From the NCBI RefSeq assembly GCF_029867415.1, contig NC_081185.1, positions 69,387,156-69,451,155 of the forward strand: DNA of 64,000 bases. The letters run 5' to 3'. The stretch is from Vicia villosa. Taxonomy: Eukaryota; Streptophyta; Magnoliopsida; Fabales; Fabaceae. The position numbers and the translations under genes were made by a program. The notes beneath the pieces are model-generated. The model saw only the letters and a program-made list of their open reading frames with translations, was not told the origin of the DNA and searched no databases. Positions 31,753 through 42,775 of the stretch are shown in pieces (positions within the stretch are counted from its first letter, which is position 1; every line of letters starts with the position of its first letter).

Positions 31753-32799
31753 AGAATTGTTGTAGTAACATTCATACCGCTTCTTCGGTTCCGCCAATTC
31801 CGAATTAGGAAAGCCACACATCAACTTACTAAGTTCAATTTTGAAAGCATTTGATTGAAATAACATATCTAGTGTTGAATTTAATCTTCCCAAAACCTTT
31901 TGAGGATGACCATAAAAGACTATATCACCAATTAGGAACACACTCTGCACACTATCAGTTAAGCCATAAATCAAACCATGATGAAGCTCATGAAGTGAAA
32001 AAGCTCCCAAAAAGGATATATCAAAACCATTAGGAAAATTATGTCCGATGCTAACTAGATTGGATGCCAACTCCCTAAGAAGTGATGCCACAACACATAA
32101 TTCATAAATTCTTTTTCTTATCACAATATCAGAGGCTACATGAAGAACTTTAGTAGAACTTGGAATTGTATAGGATAGTAATAGGAATAAAAACGTTACC
32201 ACTTCACTTTGATTGAGCTTAGGAACAATGTTGTATGTTGAGTTTGACCTTTGATATTTGAAAATCCATTGTTGAATCAAGCCAAAATAATTCTCACAAT
32301 GACTTTGATCATTTTCAGTTCTCAATGATTTGTTAGTAATCTTGTTAATGTTCATAGACGAACAAATAGAATTGTTATGACCCTCATATTTCAACTCTAG
32401 ATCCTTTCTACCATCAAGGAACACATTTTTAGCCTCCATTCTGGAAACCTTGATCCCCTGCTTCCAATCTAACTTCAACTCTACTGGTAAAGATGCCAAA
32501 ACTTGAATAGTAACAAGATTATCAGGGTGTTGAAGTTTCGAGCAATAAGATGGCATTGCAATTTCCGATCCTCTGAAATCATAATCCAAACTCTGATTGC
32601 GGCTTGCAGTTAGGGTCGAAGACAACCCGTTGTTGAATAAATAATTCACTAGCTCAAAGAATTGCGCAAACATGAGTTTTTCGGTTGAAGCAATGGCTAA
32701 ACATGTGTTATCCATGAAAACTTCAATTCGTGTACCTTGGAAATTTCCTCCATGAAGTGTATTATTCTTTGAAACATCCATAAGTGGATTGTCATTCAC
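31504..32799 (-). CDS. Open 431-codon chimeric frame ending in CAT fragment
   Basis: Starts [13 protein letters not shown] at 32799 and stays open until TGA at 31504-31506. Residues about 350-431 are the CAT fragment; residues 1-349 I do not recognise ([48 protein letters not shown]). The last of these faintly recalls ABCG-type transporter text, too weak to assign. It could be a novel fused frame, a captured third gene, or a chance open frame in decayed gag. No evidence of expression. Confidence 0.35.
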   Translation of the reverse strand: MNDNPLMDVSKNNTLHGGNFQGTRIEVFMDNTCLAIASTEKLMFAQFFELVNYLFNNGLSSTLTASRNQSLDYDFRGSEIAMPSYCSKLQHPDNLVTIQVLASLPVELKLDWKQGIKVSRMEAKNVFLDGRKDLELKYEGHNNSICSSMNINKITNKSLRTENDQSHCENYFGLIQQWIFKYQRSNSTYNIVPKLNQSEVVTFLFLLLSYTIPSSTKVLHVASDIVIRKRIYELCVVASLLRELASNLVSIGHNFPNGFDISFLGAFSLHELHHGLIYGLTDSVQSVFLIGDIVFYGHPQKVLGRLNSTLDMLFQSNAFKIELSKLMCGFPNSELAEPKKRYECYYNNSHGVQLVKELTIPHLMAIRVGATIGAGVYVLVGTVAREHAGPVLPLSFMVAGLAAALSALCYAELASRFSSAGSAYHYAYMSW

Positions 32800-32867
32800 A
32801 GACTTTGTCTCTCTCTCTCAATTATCTTTATTGCGTGTCGAATCACTTCAATCTGCGGTTCAAGCCA

Positions 32868-33188
32868 CTATGGCGACGTTCGAGCCACTATAGTGTAGAG
32901 GAGTCTCTCGGAAAGTTGCGGTGAAGAACCTACGGGAGGAAGTGTTCGAGCAAGGTAACATGAGAAGTTGCCTTCAAGATTTTCCTTAGTGACGATGAAC
33001 ACTGATGAATCATAAATTGTTGGATGCATAAGGGAAGACTTCAAGACCACGATTCCGTCGGGAGGTTCTGGTGGGGGTATCTCTTCATCGATTAGAACAA
33101 TAGGGTTGTTTGAATCTTGTAGTTTTGCTTCAGAGAAAATGGGTTTTAGAGAATAATCCGTGACACAGGGCATTAAGAGTGTTAACAA
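32868..33188 (-). CDS. Unrecognised 106-codon frame inside gypsy-type element
   Basis: MLTLLMPCVTDYSLKP to YTIVARTSP on the minus strand, with an acidic/Pro-rich stretch DEEIPPPEPPDGIVV. Lies between Hsp70 and the 431-codon frame. I do not recognise it; it may be element-specific (gag-like linker) or another captured piece. Confidence 0.3.
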   Translation of the reverse strand: MLTLLMPCVTDYSLKPIFSEAKLQDSNNPIVLIDEEIPPPEPPDGIVVLKSSLMHPTIYDSSVFIVTKENLEGNFSCYLARTLPPVGSSPQLSERLLYTIVARTSP

Positions 33189-33250
33189 GAGATGTTGAAG
33201 GGAATTTAGGATGGCTTATGTAAAGATTCATTTGTGAGATTGCTAACGTT

Positions 33251-33619
33251 GGAAGCATCATCAACAAGCTTCCTCAAAACCTGAGCAGAAATTTCTTCTG
33301 CTGCAAAAGATTTACCAATAGCGGGACAATCGAGTTTAAAGTTACCGTTATCATTTCTGATAATGCTATAAGAGACCTGCTTTGACTCTTAGTCAACCTC
33401 AGACATCTTCCTTCCAATAAACCTCTTGACGGAGAAAAACATGTTCTCAGGATTCACAACTGCCTGCCTCTTCGTAAGTTGACTGACCAGCCTATCACTA
33501 TTATTGGTATACGCCACTACAGACGACGTAGTTCTCTGACCCTCCACGTTGGTGGTAATAGTCGGTATTCCACCTTCCATGGTGGCGACGGCAGTATTGG
33601 TGGTTCCCAAATTGATACC
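33251..33619 (-). pseudogene. Chloroplast-type Hsp70 N-terminal fragment
   Basis: Minus strand reads [60 protein letters not shown], stop (33389-33391), then ESKQVSYSIIRNDNGN, KLDCPAIGKSFAAEEISAQ, VLRKLVDDAS. This is the start of the Hsp70 ATPase domain; the [20 protein letters not shown] and DCPAIGK wording fits stromal (DnaK-type) Hsp70 rather than cytosolic Hsc70. It lacks the transit peptide and everything after about residue 120. One internal stop. Contained between the two LTRs, hence a captured fragment. Confidence 0.85.
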
Positions 33620-33639
33620 GATGGCAGAATTGGTGGATC

Positions 33640-34086
33640 TAGTGGTTTTTTTAGAGGTTTTCTTGTTTTTAATCTTTTCTTAAAACAGGGAGGACCCATG
33701 TGCAAATATTTCTCAAAACCTCTTCTATTGCTAGAATGAGTTTGAAATTTAGGACCAAGTATGGAGGAGTTGTTTGTTGGATTTTGGAATTGATAGGAAT
33801 TTTTGTAGTTGGGTGAATAATGAGATGTAGGATAGGATGAATATGGGTTAAGTGGAGGAGGTGTATAACCATGATTAAAATACAAATATGGGGATGGTGC
33901 TGGAACACATGGATATGTGTAATAGGGTGAGAAAAGTTCCTATGGAAAGGATGGAAATGAAGGTGTGGTAGGAGTTGTGAAAGAGGGGTTTGTGGGATAG
34001 GTAGGAGGAATGCTCCATTGATGAGATGAAGGTGTAAGATAAGGGTAATCCATAGGAGGATTTGAGTACATGATGAAAGCACCAAT
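33640..34086 (-). other. Leader/gag-like region after 5' LTR of gypsy-type element
   Basis: One broken frame is Pro/Tyr/Ser/Asn-rich (GYTPPPLNPYSSYPT, HYSPNYKNSYQFQNPTNN), ending near the Hsp70 fragment. Probably the residual leader or gag start. The primer site is at 34072-34086. Confidence 0.4.
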
Positions 34087-34368
34087 TGATATGAAGCTAA
34101 TCCTACCAAGACTATCAATTTAGGCTTCAACAATAAAAAGGGTAAGACAATAAAACTAAGCTAAGAAACTAGAGATAAAAAATAACTTTTCATTTCATTT
34201 GATTCCTTCTAAATGTCTCTACGAGACTACATTATATAATATTCTTAATGGATAATAATAATATAAAATCCCAAACACTACTAAAAGCCCGATTCAACCA
34301 AACATTCAAAATAAAATAACAACTAACATTATACTACTAATTAAAATATCTAATTGAACCTCCTATCA
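34087..34368 (-). repeat. 5' LTR of gene-carrying gypsy-type element
   Basis: 282 bp; plus-strand ends TGATATGAAGC and AACCTCCTATCA, followed by TATTT target duplication (34369-34373). Confidence 0.9.
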
Positions 34369-34373
34369 TATTT

Positions 34374-34635
34374 CCCCCAATGTAACAAGCAACAACATAA
34401 GTTAATCTCTAATAAATAACATACTATGATGTATCCCCAAATCATAATAGAGTCCTTAGAATTTAGAACAATATTAAGTAAATGCATACAATCAACCATT
34501 AAAAACTTTATCAGTTTTTATAAACCATAGCACTTCAACAATGTAAAGCTTCCGTAAATCAAGAACAAATAACAAGTATGCAATAATACATTCCTAGATC
34601 CTAATAGGAATTAAAATCAAGAAATTCATGCCTCT
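34374..34635. other. Right flank of gypsy insertion
   Basis: Begins CCCCCAATGTAACAAGC, which may continue the L23 pseudogene towards its stop (VTSNNIS in one frame, against IASAANAIV in the family), a weak match. Otherwise nothing identifiable. Confidence 0.3.
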
Positions 34636-35565
34636 TGTTTTTTTTCCTGAAGGCAAGATGTTTTAATCACAGAGCAGAAGCTCCCAAACAACAATTACAG
34701 AGAAAGAAAAATCAGCCCCTTCACCTAATTTAAAAGAGATCAATTGGTTTAACCCAAAGTAACTTTGTGTCTCCTTAATAGCCATTATATCGTGCCACCA
34801 CAGTGATTATTTCGGCTTCGTCCTTCTAACATCTTCAAACCACCATCCTCTATCTAACTTCGCATATATTCCTTCCAGGATATCAACTCAAATGGCCCCT
34901 TCACCTGCTAAAATTCTCCACACCCACTTACTAACTAGCGCCGTGTTGAACCAATCAATATCCTTCACTCCCAGCCCTGTTGTTTTGATATACATACTTG
35001 ACTCTAGCTAATCCACGCAATGGCACACTTATCATTTGTTCCTTGCCACAGGAAATTCCTCTGGATACTTGTTATTTTTTGAATTACTTTCAAATGAGCT
35101 TTGTAAAATGATAAGTAGAAAACTAGTATGTTTGACAATATCAAATTAATCAGCGTCACCCTTCCTCCCATGGACAAAAATCTAGCTTTTTAAGAAGACA
35201 ATCTTGCTCTACAAATTGATATCATTGGAATTCTAGAAATCCACTCTTGTATGATTTCCTCCAACCTTTATACCAAGAAACTTGAATGGGATGGCATCCA
35301 CCTTGCAAGCCATGAATTACGACGCTGCATGTAGAAAAAGATCATCCACCCCAATGCCATATAATTTGCTCTTGTGCATATTTATCTCCAATCCAGGTGT
35401 CATCTCAAATCCCCTAAATATAGCCTTCATTTGCAAACTATAGCAAATCATAGCCTGCCCCTGACCTCAACTTGAATTGCCTAAAGACTCCTTTTTCCAC
35501 AGCCATTTGCACCAATCCTTCAAACCCATCCGCCACAATAGTGAACATATTAATTGCCCAAGCCG
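34636..35565 (-). pseudogene. Degenerate LINE ORF2 3' fragment
   Basis: Minus strand peptides: FEGLVQMAVEKGVFRQFKL, GLEINMHKSKLYGIGVDD, CKVDAIPFKFLGIKVGGN, FLSMGGRVTLINLILSN, VFYLSFYKAHLKVIQK, SIQRNFLWQGTNDK, all from the RT palm-to-thumb part of plant L1 ORF2. Many stops and shifts. A T8 run at 34636-34643 is the likely poly(A) remnant. Different lineage from the LINEs at 9.4 and 39.8 kb. Confidence 0.75.
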
Positions 35566-35659
35566 TATGTGTCATATTGTCAATATTTAAAATTTTAAAA
35601 GAATATGTGATTTTTTATTTTAGTATTGAGTTACAAAATCTCATTTTCTCAAAAGAATA

Positions 35660-35880
35660 AATAAAGGGCATTAATGGCGCTTTTTAAAAGTGCTATTAAA
35701 GATAGTGTCTACAATAGCACTTTCAAAAAAAAGTGCTATTGAATACTAGAACTATAAAAGCCATTCTTCAAAAAGTACTATTAAATCCTTTCATAAACAA
35801 GGTGTCTGGTAGCTTGAAACAGAGCAAAGATAGCGTTTATTATGAAGCGCTATTAAAAACACTCACTTTAGGAAAATGAG
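35660..35880. repeat. AATAGCGCTT-type inverted words, possible DNA-transposon end
   Basis: GCGCTTTTTAAAAGTGCTATTA, ATAGCACTTTC and GAAGCGCTATTAAA alternate in both orientations. Similar wording occurs at 55300-55740. Element ends not found. Confidence 0.4.
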
Positions 35881-37980
35881 AATTATATATAAGTTTACTA
35901 TTTTCAAGTTATTAATTTTTTGACTAATTTATAACTAATATTTGAGAAAAAAAGTTAATCATAAAAACTAAATAAATAAATAAAATGTCAAATTGGTACG
36001 TTGATTATATTATTAACGTAAGGTAAATGACTACCATTTGCTTTTAATGATAGGGTGGTTTTTTAAATTTTGTTGAGATACATGATAAAGTGAATTAAAT
36101 TTAAGTAGAAAATAATAAGTATTTAATAATAGCGGTAAATTTATAATCATTAAAAAGTATTGTTGTTAAGATGAATTAGATATGTCATGTACCAATCTAT
36201 TTAATGATAGCGGTAAATCAGTCGGGTAAATGTACCCAATTTTTTTGGTTGGGTATGAAGTTATCGCTTTATAATAAATTGGAAAAAAATATGAACGCTT
36301 CTTTGTGTCGATCTCGCCAACTTGTCTACAAAGCTGAAAGTCAAAACGTCATTTCCCTACTAGGGGATTGCATGCAGACCTATAAAAATAAACGGGGCGA
36401 GTGAGAAGAGAGGTCGAGTCATGTGTGAGACGTTACTTGGAAGTTAAAACTTATAAAGCTTGTGAATTCTGAGTGAGTTAAGATTCAGGGAGCTTGTGCT
36501 TCATGGATAAGGTGTGAATCTGAGAGAGACATGGAAGAAGTGACGCTTATCTACAGTTATTTTTAGGATCTCTGTATAAGTCGATTTCTTTTTTAATTTT
36601 AGTGATCGAGAATTTTACATTTCTTAAAGAAACTCAAAGTATCCTAGTTATAGAGAGAAAAGAGTGTTACATTAACAATGTATGTGTGGGTTTTATAAAT
36701 TTCAAACATTTTACTTTAGCTTTTCTTCTTTATCTTTGTTAACTTTTTCCTTTGATCTTTATTGTTCACAAAATTTAAGTTTTATTAATTTATAACAAAC
36801 AAAATACATAAAAAATGTGGCTCTATGCCATACGATTACTAGTCGATCATGTAAGTAACCTTTAAGCAAGAACCCTGTTCAAGTTAAAATTTAGAGAGCT
36901 TGAGCTTCATGTATAAGGTGTGACTCCGATAGATATAGTGAAGAAGTCTTGGTGAAGTAAAAATCAAAAAATCGGTTTTTGATGAGGTCAATAAACAAAA
37001 TTGTAACAATTAATCGACCTAAATAACTTAACTATCTTCTGGTAGACTCCCAATTGCGCGTGTATACCTTTATCCAGACACAATTTATTGGCCTATTGAA
37101 ATTTTACCTTCCAAAATTTAATTTGGGGAGAGCGTTCATCTTCTTATCCTTGTTAAGAAGAACTTCAGTTGGTGTTGTTGGCATTTCAAAATCAAATTAT
37201 TTTAATAGAGATACCTCTAATTACTGAGAAGGAGCTGATTCTGCATCTTCCTTCCAAAATTATTCTAATAAAATAACTCTATTTTTCCTTGTTATCGTTT
37301 TTGTAAAAGATAGTTTTATCAAGCAGATTCTGCATCTTTCTTACATCACATACCCCAATAAAACAAACAAAACCAAATCTCATCTCCCTTTTCGTATACC
37401 TCTTTTGCTAGGAATGAACACATCCACTACTTTCCCAAATCTCAAATATGTTAAAGAACACACATAGTACAACCACTAAAGGTGACTCCAAAAAATTCGT
37501 GAAGAAAAATGATACTTAATCAAGATGAGCAACACTAAACCCTTTTCTCCAAAGACTTGTCTAGAGGAAGCCATAAGGGTGAACCAAGTGCAAATGGTTA
37601 GTGTTTGAATGATATGTATGTAAGAGATTGGATGATATGAATGTAAGTGTTTGATACATACAAGAAGAAAATGATATATATATTTCAAATTTGATACTCA
37701 ACGTATAAAAATAATAGAGTAATGCATACAAAATAACATATTATATGAGCAAGTAATGTATAATAATGTGTTATAAAAGTTCCAAGTAATGAAGAAAAGT
37801 AAGTGCATATAATTATTTTAAAGGAAAAAAACCCAATTTTAAAAAAAAAAAAAGGAAAGAAACCCAAATATCTGGCCCATGACCTTCTTTCTGATGGTAT
37901 TACAACTGATATGTAACTAACAAGTAAAAAATGATGGAGCATATTTATTTTGTAAAACGAAATGTTTTATGAATAAAAAC
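35881..37980. other. Intergenic, no gene seen
   Basis: AT-rich DNA; the longest frame (36204-36404) lacks any recognisable domain. Motif AATAGCGGTAAAT occurs twice (36128, 36208). GTATAAGGTGTGA-type words near 36508 and 36912 suggest an internal partial repeat of about 400 bp spacing. Confidence 0.4.
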
Positions 37981-39839
37981 AAATAAATAATTTATTTTCA
38001 CATAATTACAACTCACAATGGCACAAAATTCTCGAGCAAGTTATATCTTATTTTAAGGTTGTTTCAACAATAATTAAAGAATAAAGAGGTTTATTACGAA
38101 AATAATATTGACCATAGTCTTTTATCCTACGGAAAGGTTGGTTTTGCCCTTCCTAGAATAAAATATAATGATTCTCGACAGTTTTGGTTGCCTTATGAAT
38201 CTCTTTGAAATTTATAATGGTTGGTGGTGAAGACTTTATTCACTATCCCAAAAAATATCTACCAGTTAAATTGTATTCAGTCAGTAAACAACATCAGTTA
38301 TGGTTGTAAGCCAAAATTGTATTGATGCCATTCAAGTGGATAGTAATACATTTATTTTCCTATACAAAATAAATGGCAAAAAATTAAGTTTCTTAATTTA
38401 AAAAAAAAAAACAAAAAACAAAGTAAATAGTATTGAAACGTTTTACAATCAAATAAAAGAAGAAGAAAAATATACCTTATTCACATAGGTTAAAAGAAAA
38501 TTAATGGATCAATGAAAGTTATATATTTATTTATGAACAATTTGAACAATTTAAAATGAAATATTTCAGCTCAACTCACAACTTCAAAAGAAAAAATATA
38601 AATTAGTACGACTTTAGTGGTTAAATTCTTGGGCTTTGTTTGAGAGTTTGGACGGGAAGGGAGGGGAGGACTTTGTAAAATAGGAAGAAACAGGTGAAAA
38701 GAATAAAATGATTTTGGGTAGGAGTGTTTGATTTTATTGATAACACCAAAAACCCCATAAAATGAGAGAACTCAAAAGTTGTATTGAATGAGAGTTTTGA
38801 AGGGCACAGGAGGGTGTACATAAATTTTACAAATATTTTGTAGGTTATAGTATTCTGAAAACTAAAAATTTAGTAATGATAATGACTCTTTTATCATTCT
38901 AAACAAAATCATTTTTTCAATAAATGTCAAATATTTTCCTATATTTTTTAAAATTTCATTTTCGATATTCTTCTGCTCCTCTTCCCTCCAAACTCGCAAA
39001 CAAAGTCTTAAAGAGTAAAATGTGATATAACAAAGCTAAAGTTTGGTAAATTTTGGACCATGATTGGTTTTGTTGCATGCTTCATCAATCATTTTAAAAG
39101 TTGTATAAAACTCCACCCACTCTATTTCAAAAGTCGTAGACGCCAGAAAAAAACCTAACTTGATGAAGTTTCTTCACTCCGAGGTTATCATTTGCCTGTG
39201 ATTTAAGTTTTAGTTATCTCGATTCTTTAAATGATAAGATGGATCCAATCATGGTGGTTTATCTTGTCATCGTCATTGTTAGTGGTTTACTTCTTTTCCT
39301 TTTTCAAGAGTCCATCTATATAATCTCTTGTATTGAATTTTAAACTCAATGTTTTAATGCGGGAGGGTAAAGTTGGATAAGTGTATAATCTTTGGTATAA
39401 AAGCTCATTTGATTAAATTGGAAACTAAGTGTTTGGGCCTCACTTAAAACAAAGCACAATCTTTAAAGGTTCTTTCATTTTGCTCGTTGGAAGACTTGTG
39501 AACAACAAAATTTTAACAAAGGATAAAATGGCCAACATAATATTTTAGATTCTAAATCTCTTAATATACGAGGATGTGGAACATAAGAGAATGATAATTA
39601 TATGTTTTTGAGTGACTTTTTTAAAAATATTGAGCTTCTTTAATGGTTGGGTATATGTTGCATTCTTCCTAGAATGTCTTCTACTCATATTTTTCAATTT
39701 TGTGGTTATATGTTTCCGTAAAAGATTTGATTTGCATACAAGAGTTATTTGAAATGTGAGAAATTCTTGTATTTTTCTATCATAGAATTTAGAGTAATAC
39801 AATTGTTAGATAAAATGAATGGCTTTTATGCCTGAGTAA
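37981..39839. repeat. Diverged repeat module R, copy 2 (left part)
   Basis: Shares GAAAGGTTGGTTTTGCCCTT (38135) with 52264, AAACAACATCAGTTATGGTT (38285) with 56682, and TATGTTTCCGTAA (39708) with 49060. Interrupted by a LINE at about 39840 and continuing at 42603. No gene. Confidence 0.6.
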
Positions 39840-42477
39840 ACAGGGCCAAGAGAGGTATAAGAGTAATTACAAGTTCTGGAATAATGTGACTCTGCTTGAG
39901 GGTTTTCTTCAGACGGTTGCCCAAAGTTGGCACCAAAGGATCTCGGGCAGTCCTATGTACGTAGTATGGCAAAAGTTGAAGAGGTTGATCCCTATTATGA
40001 GGAAGTTTGGTAGGCCTTTGAATGGGTTAAAAGCTCAGTTAAGTGATGCAAGAGGCAAGCTGCTTGAGGCTCAACAAGGTTTAGCTGCAGAGAGAATGAA
40101 CCCGTCCCTTATCATGAAAGTGAAAGAGCAAACGACTAAGGTGTTACATCTGGCTGAGATGGAGCAGGTTGACATTGCCCAACGTGCCAAGATTGACTGG
40201 ATTCGAACAGGAGATGGTAATAATAAGTATTTTTATGCCTCTATTAAGCAAAAACAAAAACAGAACATTATCAACAGCTTGATTAGAGAGGATGGAACCA
40301 CTGCTACTGAACAGTATGAATTGGAAGAAGAGATTATGAAATATTATACCTCCCTTATGGGCACAGCTGCTGATAATATCGAGGAGATCAATTGCTCTGT
40401 GCTGAGACAAGGGAATCAGGTGACGTTTGACCAAAGAAATTTTCTCACCAAACCTGTTTCTCACGAAGAGATTGTGGCAGCCCTCAAGGATATTAATGTC
40501 AATAAATCCCCTGGTTTAGACGGTTTTGGAGCTGGATTCTTTAAGAGTGCGTGGAGTATTGTTGGTGGTGATGTGATTCGGGCAGTGGAGTCTTTCTTCT
40601 CCAATGGCCGATTGCATAAAGGGATCAACACATCTGTGATCACTCTTATCCCAAAATCTAACTTGGCTAAGACTGCAAAAGATTTCCGTCCGATTTCCTG
40701 CTGTACTACTATCTACAAGATCATTGCTAAAATACTTACTAGTAGACTTGGAACTGTTTTGCCTTCCCTCATCTCCAAGAATCAAGCTGCTTTTGTGAAA
40801 GGGCAGGCTTTAAAGGACCATGTTCTTCTTGCCTATGAGCTTATTAGGGGGTATGAGAGGAAGCAATCCACCCCAAAGTGTATGATGCAGATCGATCTTC
40901 AGAAGGCGTACGATATGGTTGACTGGAGGGCATTAGAGAGAGTCTTAGAGGAACTTGGTTTTCCTTCTAAGTTCACTAAGTGGATCATGCTTACAGTTTC
41001 GACAGTCACTTATAAATTCCAGATTAATGGTAAACTCACTAGAAGTATGAATGCTAGAAGAGGGATTCGGCAAGGAGATCCAATCTCCCCACTTCTCTTT
41101 GTAATTATGATGGAATATCTCACTCGTCTTCTCTTGCAGCTGGACAAGGATCCTACTTTCCACTATCATTCAAAGTGTAGGAAGCTGAAGCTTATTAGCC
41201 CGACTTTCGCTGATGACTTGTTGTTGTTCTCTAGAGGGGACAAGTATTCTGTGTCTCTGTTGCTGGCTCAGATGGCTAAATTCTCTTTGTCTACTGGATT
41301 GATTATGAATCCCCAGAAATGCTTTCTGTATTGTGGTGGTGTGGTGAATGGTGATAAAGAGATTCTCAGAAGCCTCACAAATTTCCGCGAAGGAGTCCTC
41401 CCGTTTAAATATCTTGGAATCCTGTTGACAAGTAAGAAATTAGCTGTGAAACACTATCTGGTTTTGATAGATAATATTGTTAATAGAATCACCCACTGGA
41501 GCGCAAAATTGTTGACTTATGCTGGCCGTGTCCAACTTATAAAGAGTGTGATTTTCTCGGTTGTGAACTTTTGGATGCAAGTGCTGCCGCTGCCCAAAGC
41601 TGTTCTCCACCAGATTGATGCAGTGTGTCGCAGTTTTTTGTGGACAGGGGGTAATGAGATCTCACGAAAATCTCCAGTTGCTTGGAAGCATGTCTGCAGT
41701 CCTAAGGCACATGGAGGTATGAGTATCATTGATCTTGAATGCTGGAATAGAGTGTGCATTCTCAAGCTTGTGTGGAATGTCCATAGGAAGGCAGATTCGC
41801 TTTGGATAAAATGGATACACGCTTATTATCTGAAACAGACTGATTTCCTGCAGGCTCAGATTAAAGTGACTCAGTCGTGGCTGATGAAGAATCTCCTGCA
41901 GTCTAGGAGGGAGTATCAGGATCTGAGTATTGGTAATCATGGGGCCTTCCATGCTAAGAGGATTTACATTGCCATTAAAGCTACTGTTTCGAGACCTAAA
42001 TGGAGCCATCTCATGTTTGGTAACTTTGCTAGGCCGCGTGCAGTCTTCATTCTTTGGCTTGTGTGTAATGGGAGATTGGCTACTAAAGAAAGATTGAAGA
42101 AGTTTGGGTTGATCCAGGACGAGAGGTGTATGTTCTGTGTGGAGAAGGAAACCTTGAATCACCTTTTTTTCTGCTGTCCTCTTTTAAAATCAGTTTGGAT
42201 TAAGATCCTAAGATGGATCCAAATTGTTCATAATCCTTTGCCTTGGGATGGAGAATTAGACTGGCTAGCCCGTAATTGTAAGGGGAAGAGATGGAGAGCT
42301 AGTATTCTTAAATGTGCTATTTCTGAAGTTATATATGCGGTCTGGAGTATGAGGAATGACATGGTATTTGGGAACTCTGCTAGTAATGACATTGAGAAGG
42401 ACATTATAGATAGAATTGTGTATAGAATTTGGAACATTAAGAAATATAGGAGCCATATTGCTAGTCTTATGAGTTAG
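39814..42477 (+). CDS. LINE ORF2 RT and zf-RVT part, intact frame, lacking endonuclease
   Basis: No start codon is needed: the frame is open from 39814, with LINE homology from about 39844; an internal GTG or ATG start would be arbitrary. RT blocks: TLIPKSNLAKTAKDFRPISCC, QAAFVKGQALKDH, QIDLQKAYDMVDW, RRGIRQGDPISPLLF, and catalytic TFADDLLLFSRG. Then LPFKYLGILLTSKKL, GRVQLIKSVIFSV, and zf-RVT CMFCVEKETLNHLFFCC. About 880 codons without a stop. The endonuclease and ORF1 are missing, so it cannot mobilise alone. The uninterrupted frame implies a recent insertion. Confidence 0.9.
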   Translation, partial: NEWLLCLSKQGQERYKSNYKFWNNVTLLEGFLQTVAQSWHQRISGSPMYVVWQKLKRLIPIMRKFGRPLNGLKAQLSDARGKLLEAQQGLAAERMNPSLIMKVKEQTTKVLHLAEMEQVDIAQRAKIDWIRTGDGNNKYFYASIKQKQKQNIINSLIREDGTTATEQYELEEEIMKYYTSLMGTAADNIEEINCSVLRQGNQVTFDQRNFLTKPVSHEEIVAALKDINVNKSPGLDGFGAGFFKSAWSIVGGDVIRAVESFFSNGRLHKGINTSVITLIPKSNLAKTAKDFRPISCCTTIYKIIAKILTSRLGTVLPSLISKNQAAFVKGQALKDHVLLAYELIRGYERKQSTPKCMMQIDLQKAYDMVDWRALERVLEELGFPSKFTKWIMLTVSTVTYKFQINGKLTRSMNARRGIRQGDPISPLLFVIMMEYLTRLLLQLDKDPTFHYHSKCRKLKLISPTFADDLLLFSRGDKYSVSLLLAQMAKFSLSTGLIMNPQKCFLYCGGVVNGDKEILRSLTNFREGVLPFKYLGILLTSKKLAVKHYLVLIDNIVNRITHWSAKLLTYAGRVQLIKSVIFSVVNFWMQVLPLPKAVLHQIDAVCRSFLWTGGNEISRKSPVAWKHVCSPKAHGGMSIIDLECWNRVCILKLVWNVHRKADSLWIKWIHAYYLKQTDFLQAQIKVTQSWLMKNLLQSRREYQDLSIGNHGAFHAKRIYIAIKATVSRPKWSHLMFGNFARPRAVFILWLVCNGRLATKERLKKFGLIQDERCMFCVEKETLNHLFFCCPLLKSVWIKILRWIQIVHNPLPWDGELDWLARNCKGKRWRASILKCAISEVIYAVWSMRNDMVFGNSASNDIEKDIIDRIVYRIWNIKKYRSHIASLMS

Positions 42478-42602
42478 GGGTGCTCTTTTATTTGTAGTAC
42501 TCCGCTTGTGTATTTGATCTGTGCTTGGCTGGATCGTGTGCGATCGCCGTGTAATTACTATTTTTTGAATTAATCAAAATTTATTGATTCAAAAAAAAAA
42601 AA
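39840..42602 (+). mobile_element. 5'-truncated L1-type LINE
   Basis: LINE homology starts abruptly near 39840 (YKFWNNVTLLEGFLQTV), inside what should be the region between endonuclease and RT, and runs to poly(A) A12 at 42591-42602. Known: 5' truncation is the usual outcome of LINE target-primed integration. No convincing target duplication found. Same family type as the LINE at 9401-14095 (matching QIDLQKAYD, LPFKYLGI, TSKKLAVKHYLVL). Confidence 0.9.
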
Positions 42603-42715
42603 GTCACTATATACATATGTTTAGTGCTTACTTACAATCTCAACGTACGTAAACAATTTTCAAAGATAAATATAATAAAAACACTCATTAGAGACATGTA
42701 TAAAAAACAATTACC
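42603..42715. repeat. Repeat module R between LINE and SINE
   Basis: ACATGTATAAAAAACAATTACCT matches ACATGTATTAAAAACTATTACCT at 49562-49584, so the host repeat resumes here after the LINE. Confidence 0.6.
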
Positions 42716-42775
42716 TAACCCGAGAGGGTTGGTCTAGCGGTGGAGCTTCGGCCTCAAGGACGTGCTTCCCTTGAG
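42716..42775 (+). repeat. tRNA-like SINE, left part (split by copia insertion)
   Basis: Pol III A-box-like TGGTCTAGCGGTGG at 42730-42743. The B-box-like GAGTTCGAAGG is at 47471-47481, after the copia element. Without the element and one target duplication the two parts join into about 81 bp (42716-42775 plus 47466-47486). A paralogous repeat at 49580-49600 lacks this segment. No working tRNA cloverleaf or anticodon is assigned. It could instead be a tRNA pseudogene. Confidence 0.55.

Larger units (their letters stand above)
30882..34368 (-). mobile_element. Non-autonomous Ty3/gypsy-type element carrying host gene fragments
   Basis: LTRs of 282 bp at 34087-34368 (5' in element sense) and 30882-31163 (3'), ends TGATAGGA...TATCA, target duplication TATTT at 30877-30881 and 34369-34373. 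Next to the 5' LTR the minus strand reads ATTGGTGCTTTCATCATG, the primer-site position. Before the 3' LTR, CTTGAGGACAAGG is the LEDKV end of gypsy pol, the only pol trace. The 2.9-kb interior holds Hsp70 and amino-acid transporter fragments and unrecognised frames instead of RT/integrase. LTRs differ at about 12 of 282 sites by eye, so the insertion is much older than the copia at 15 kb. Confidence 0.88.
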
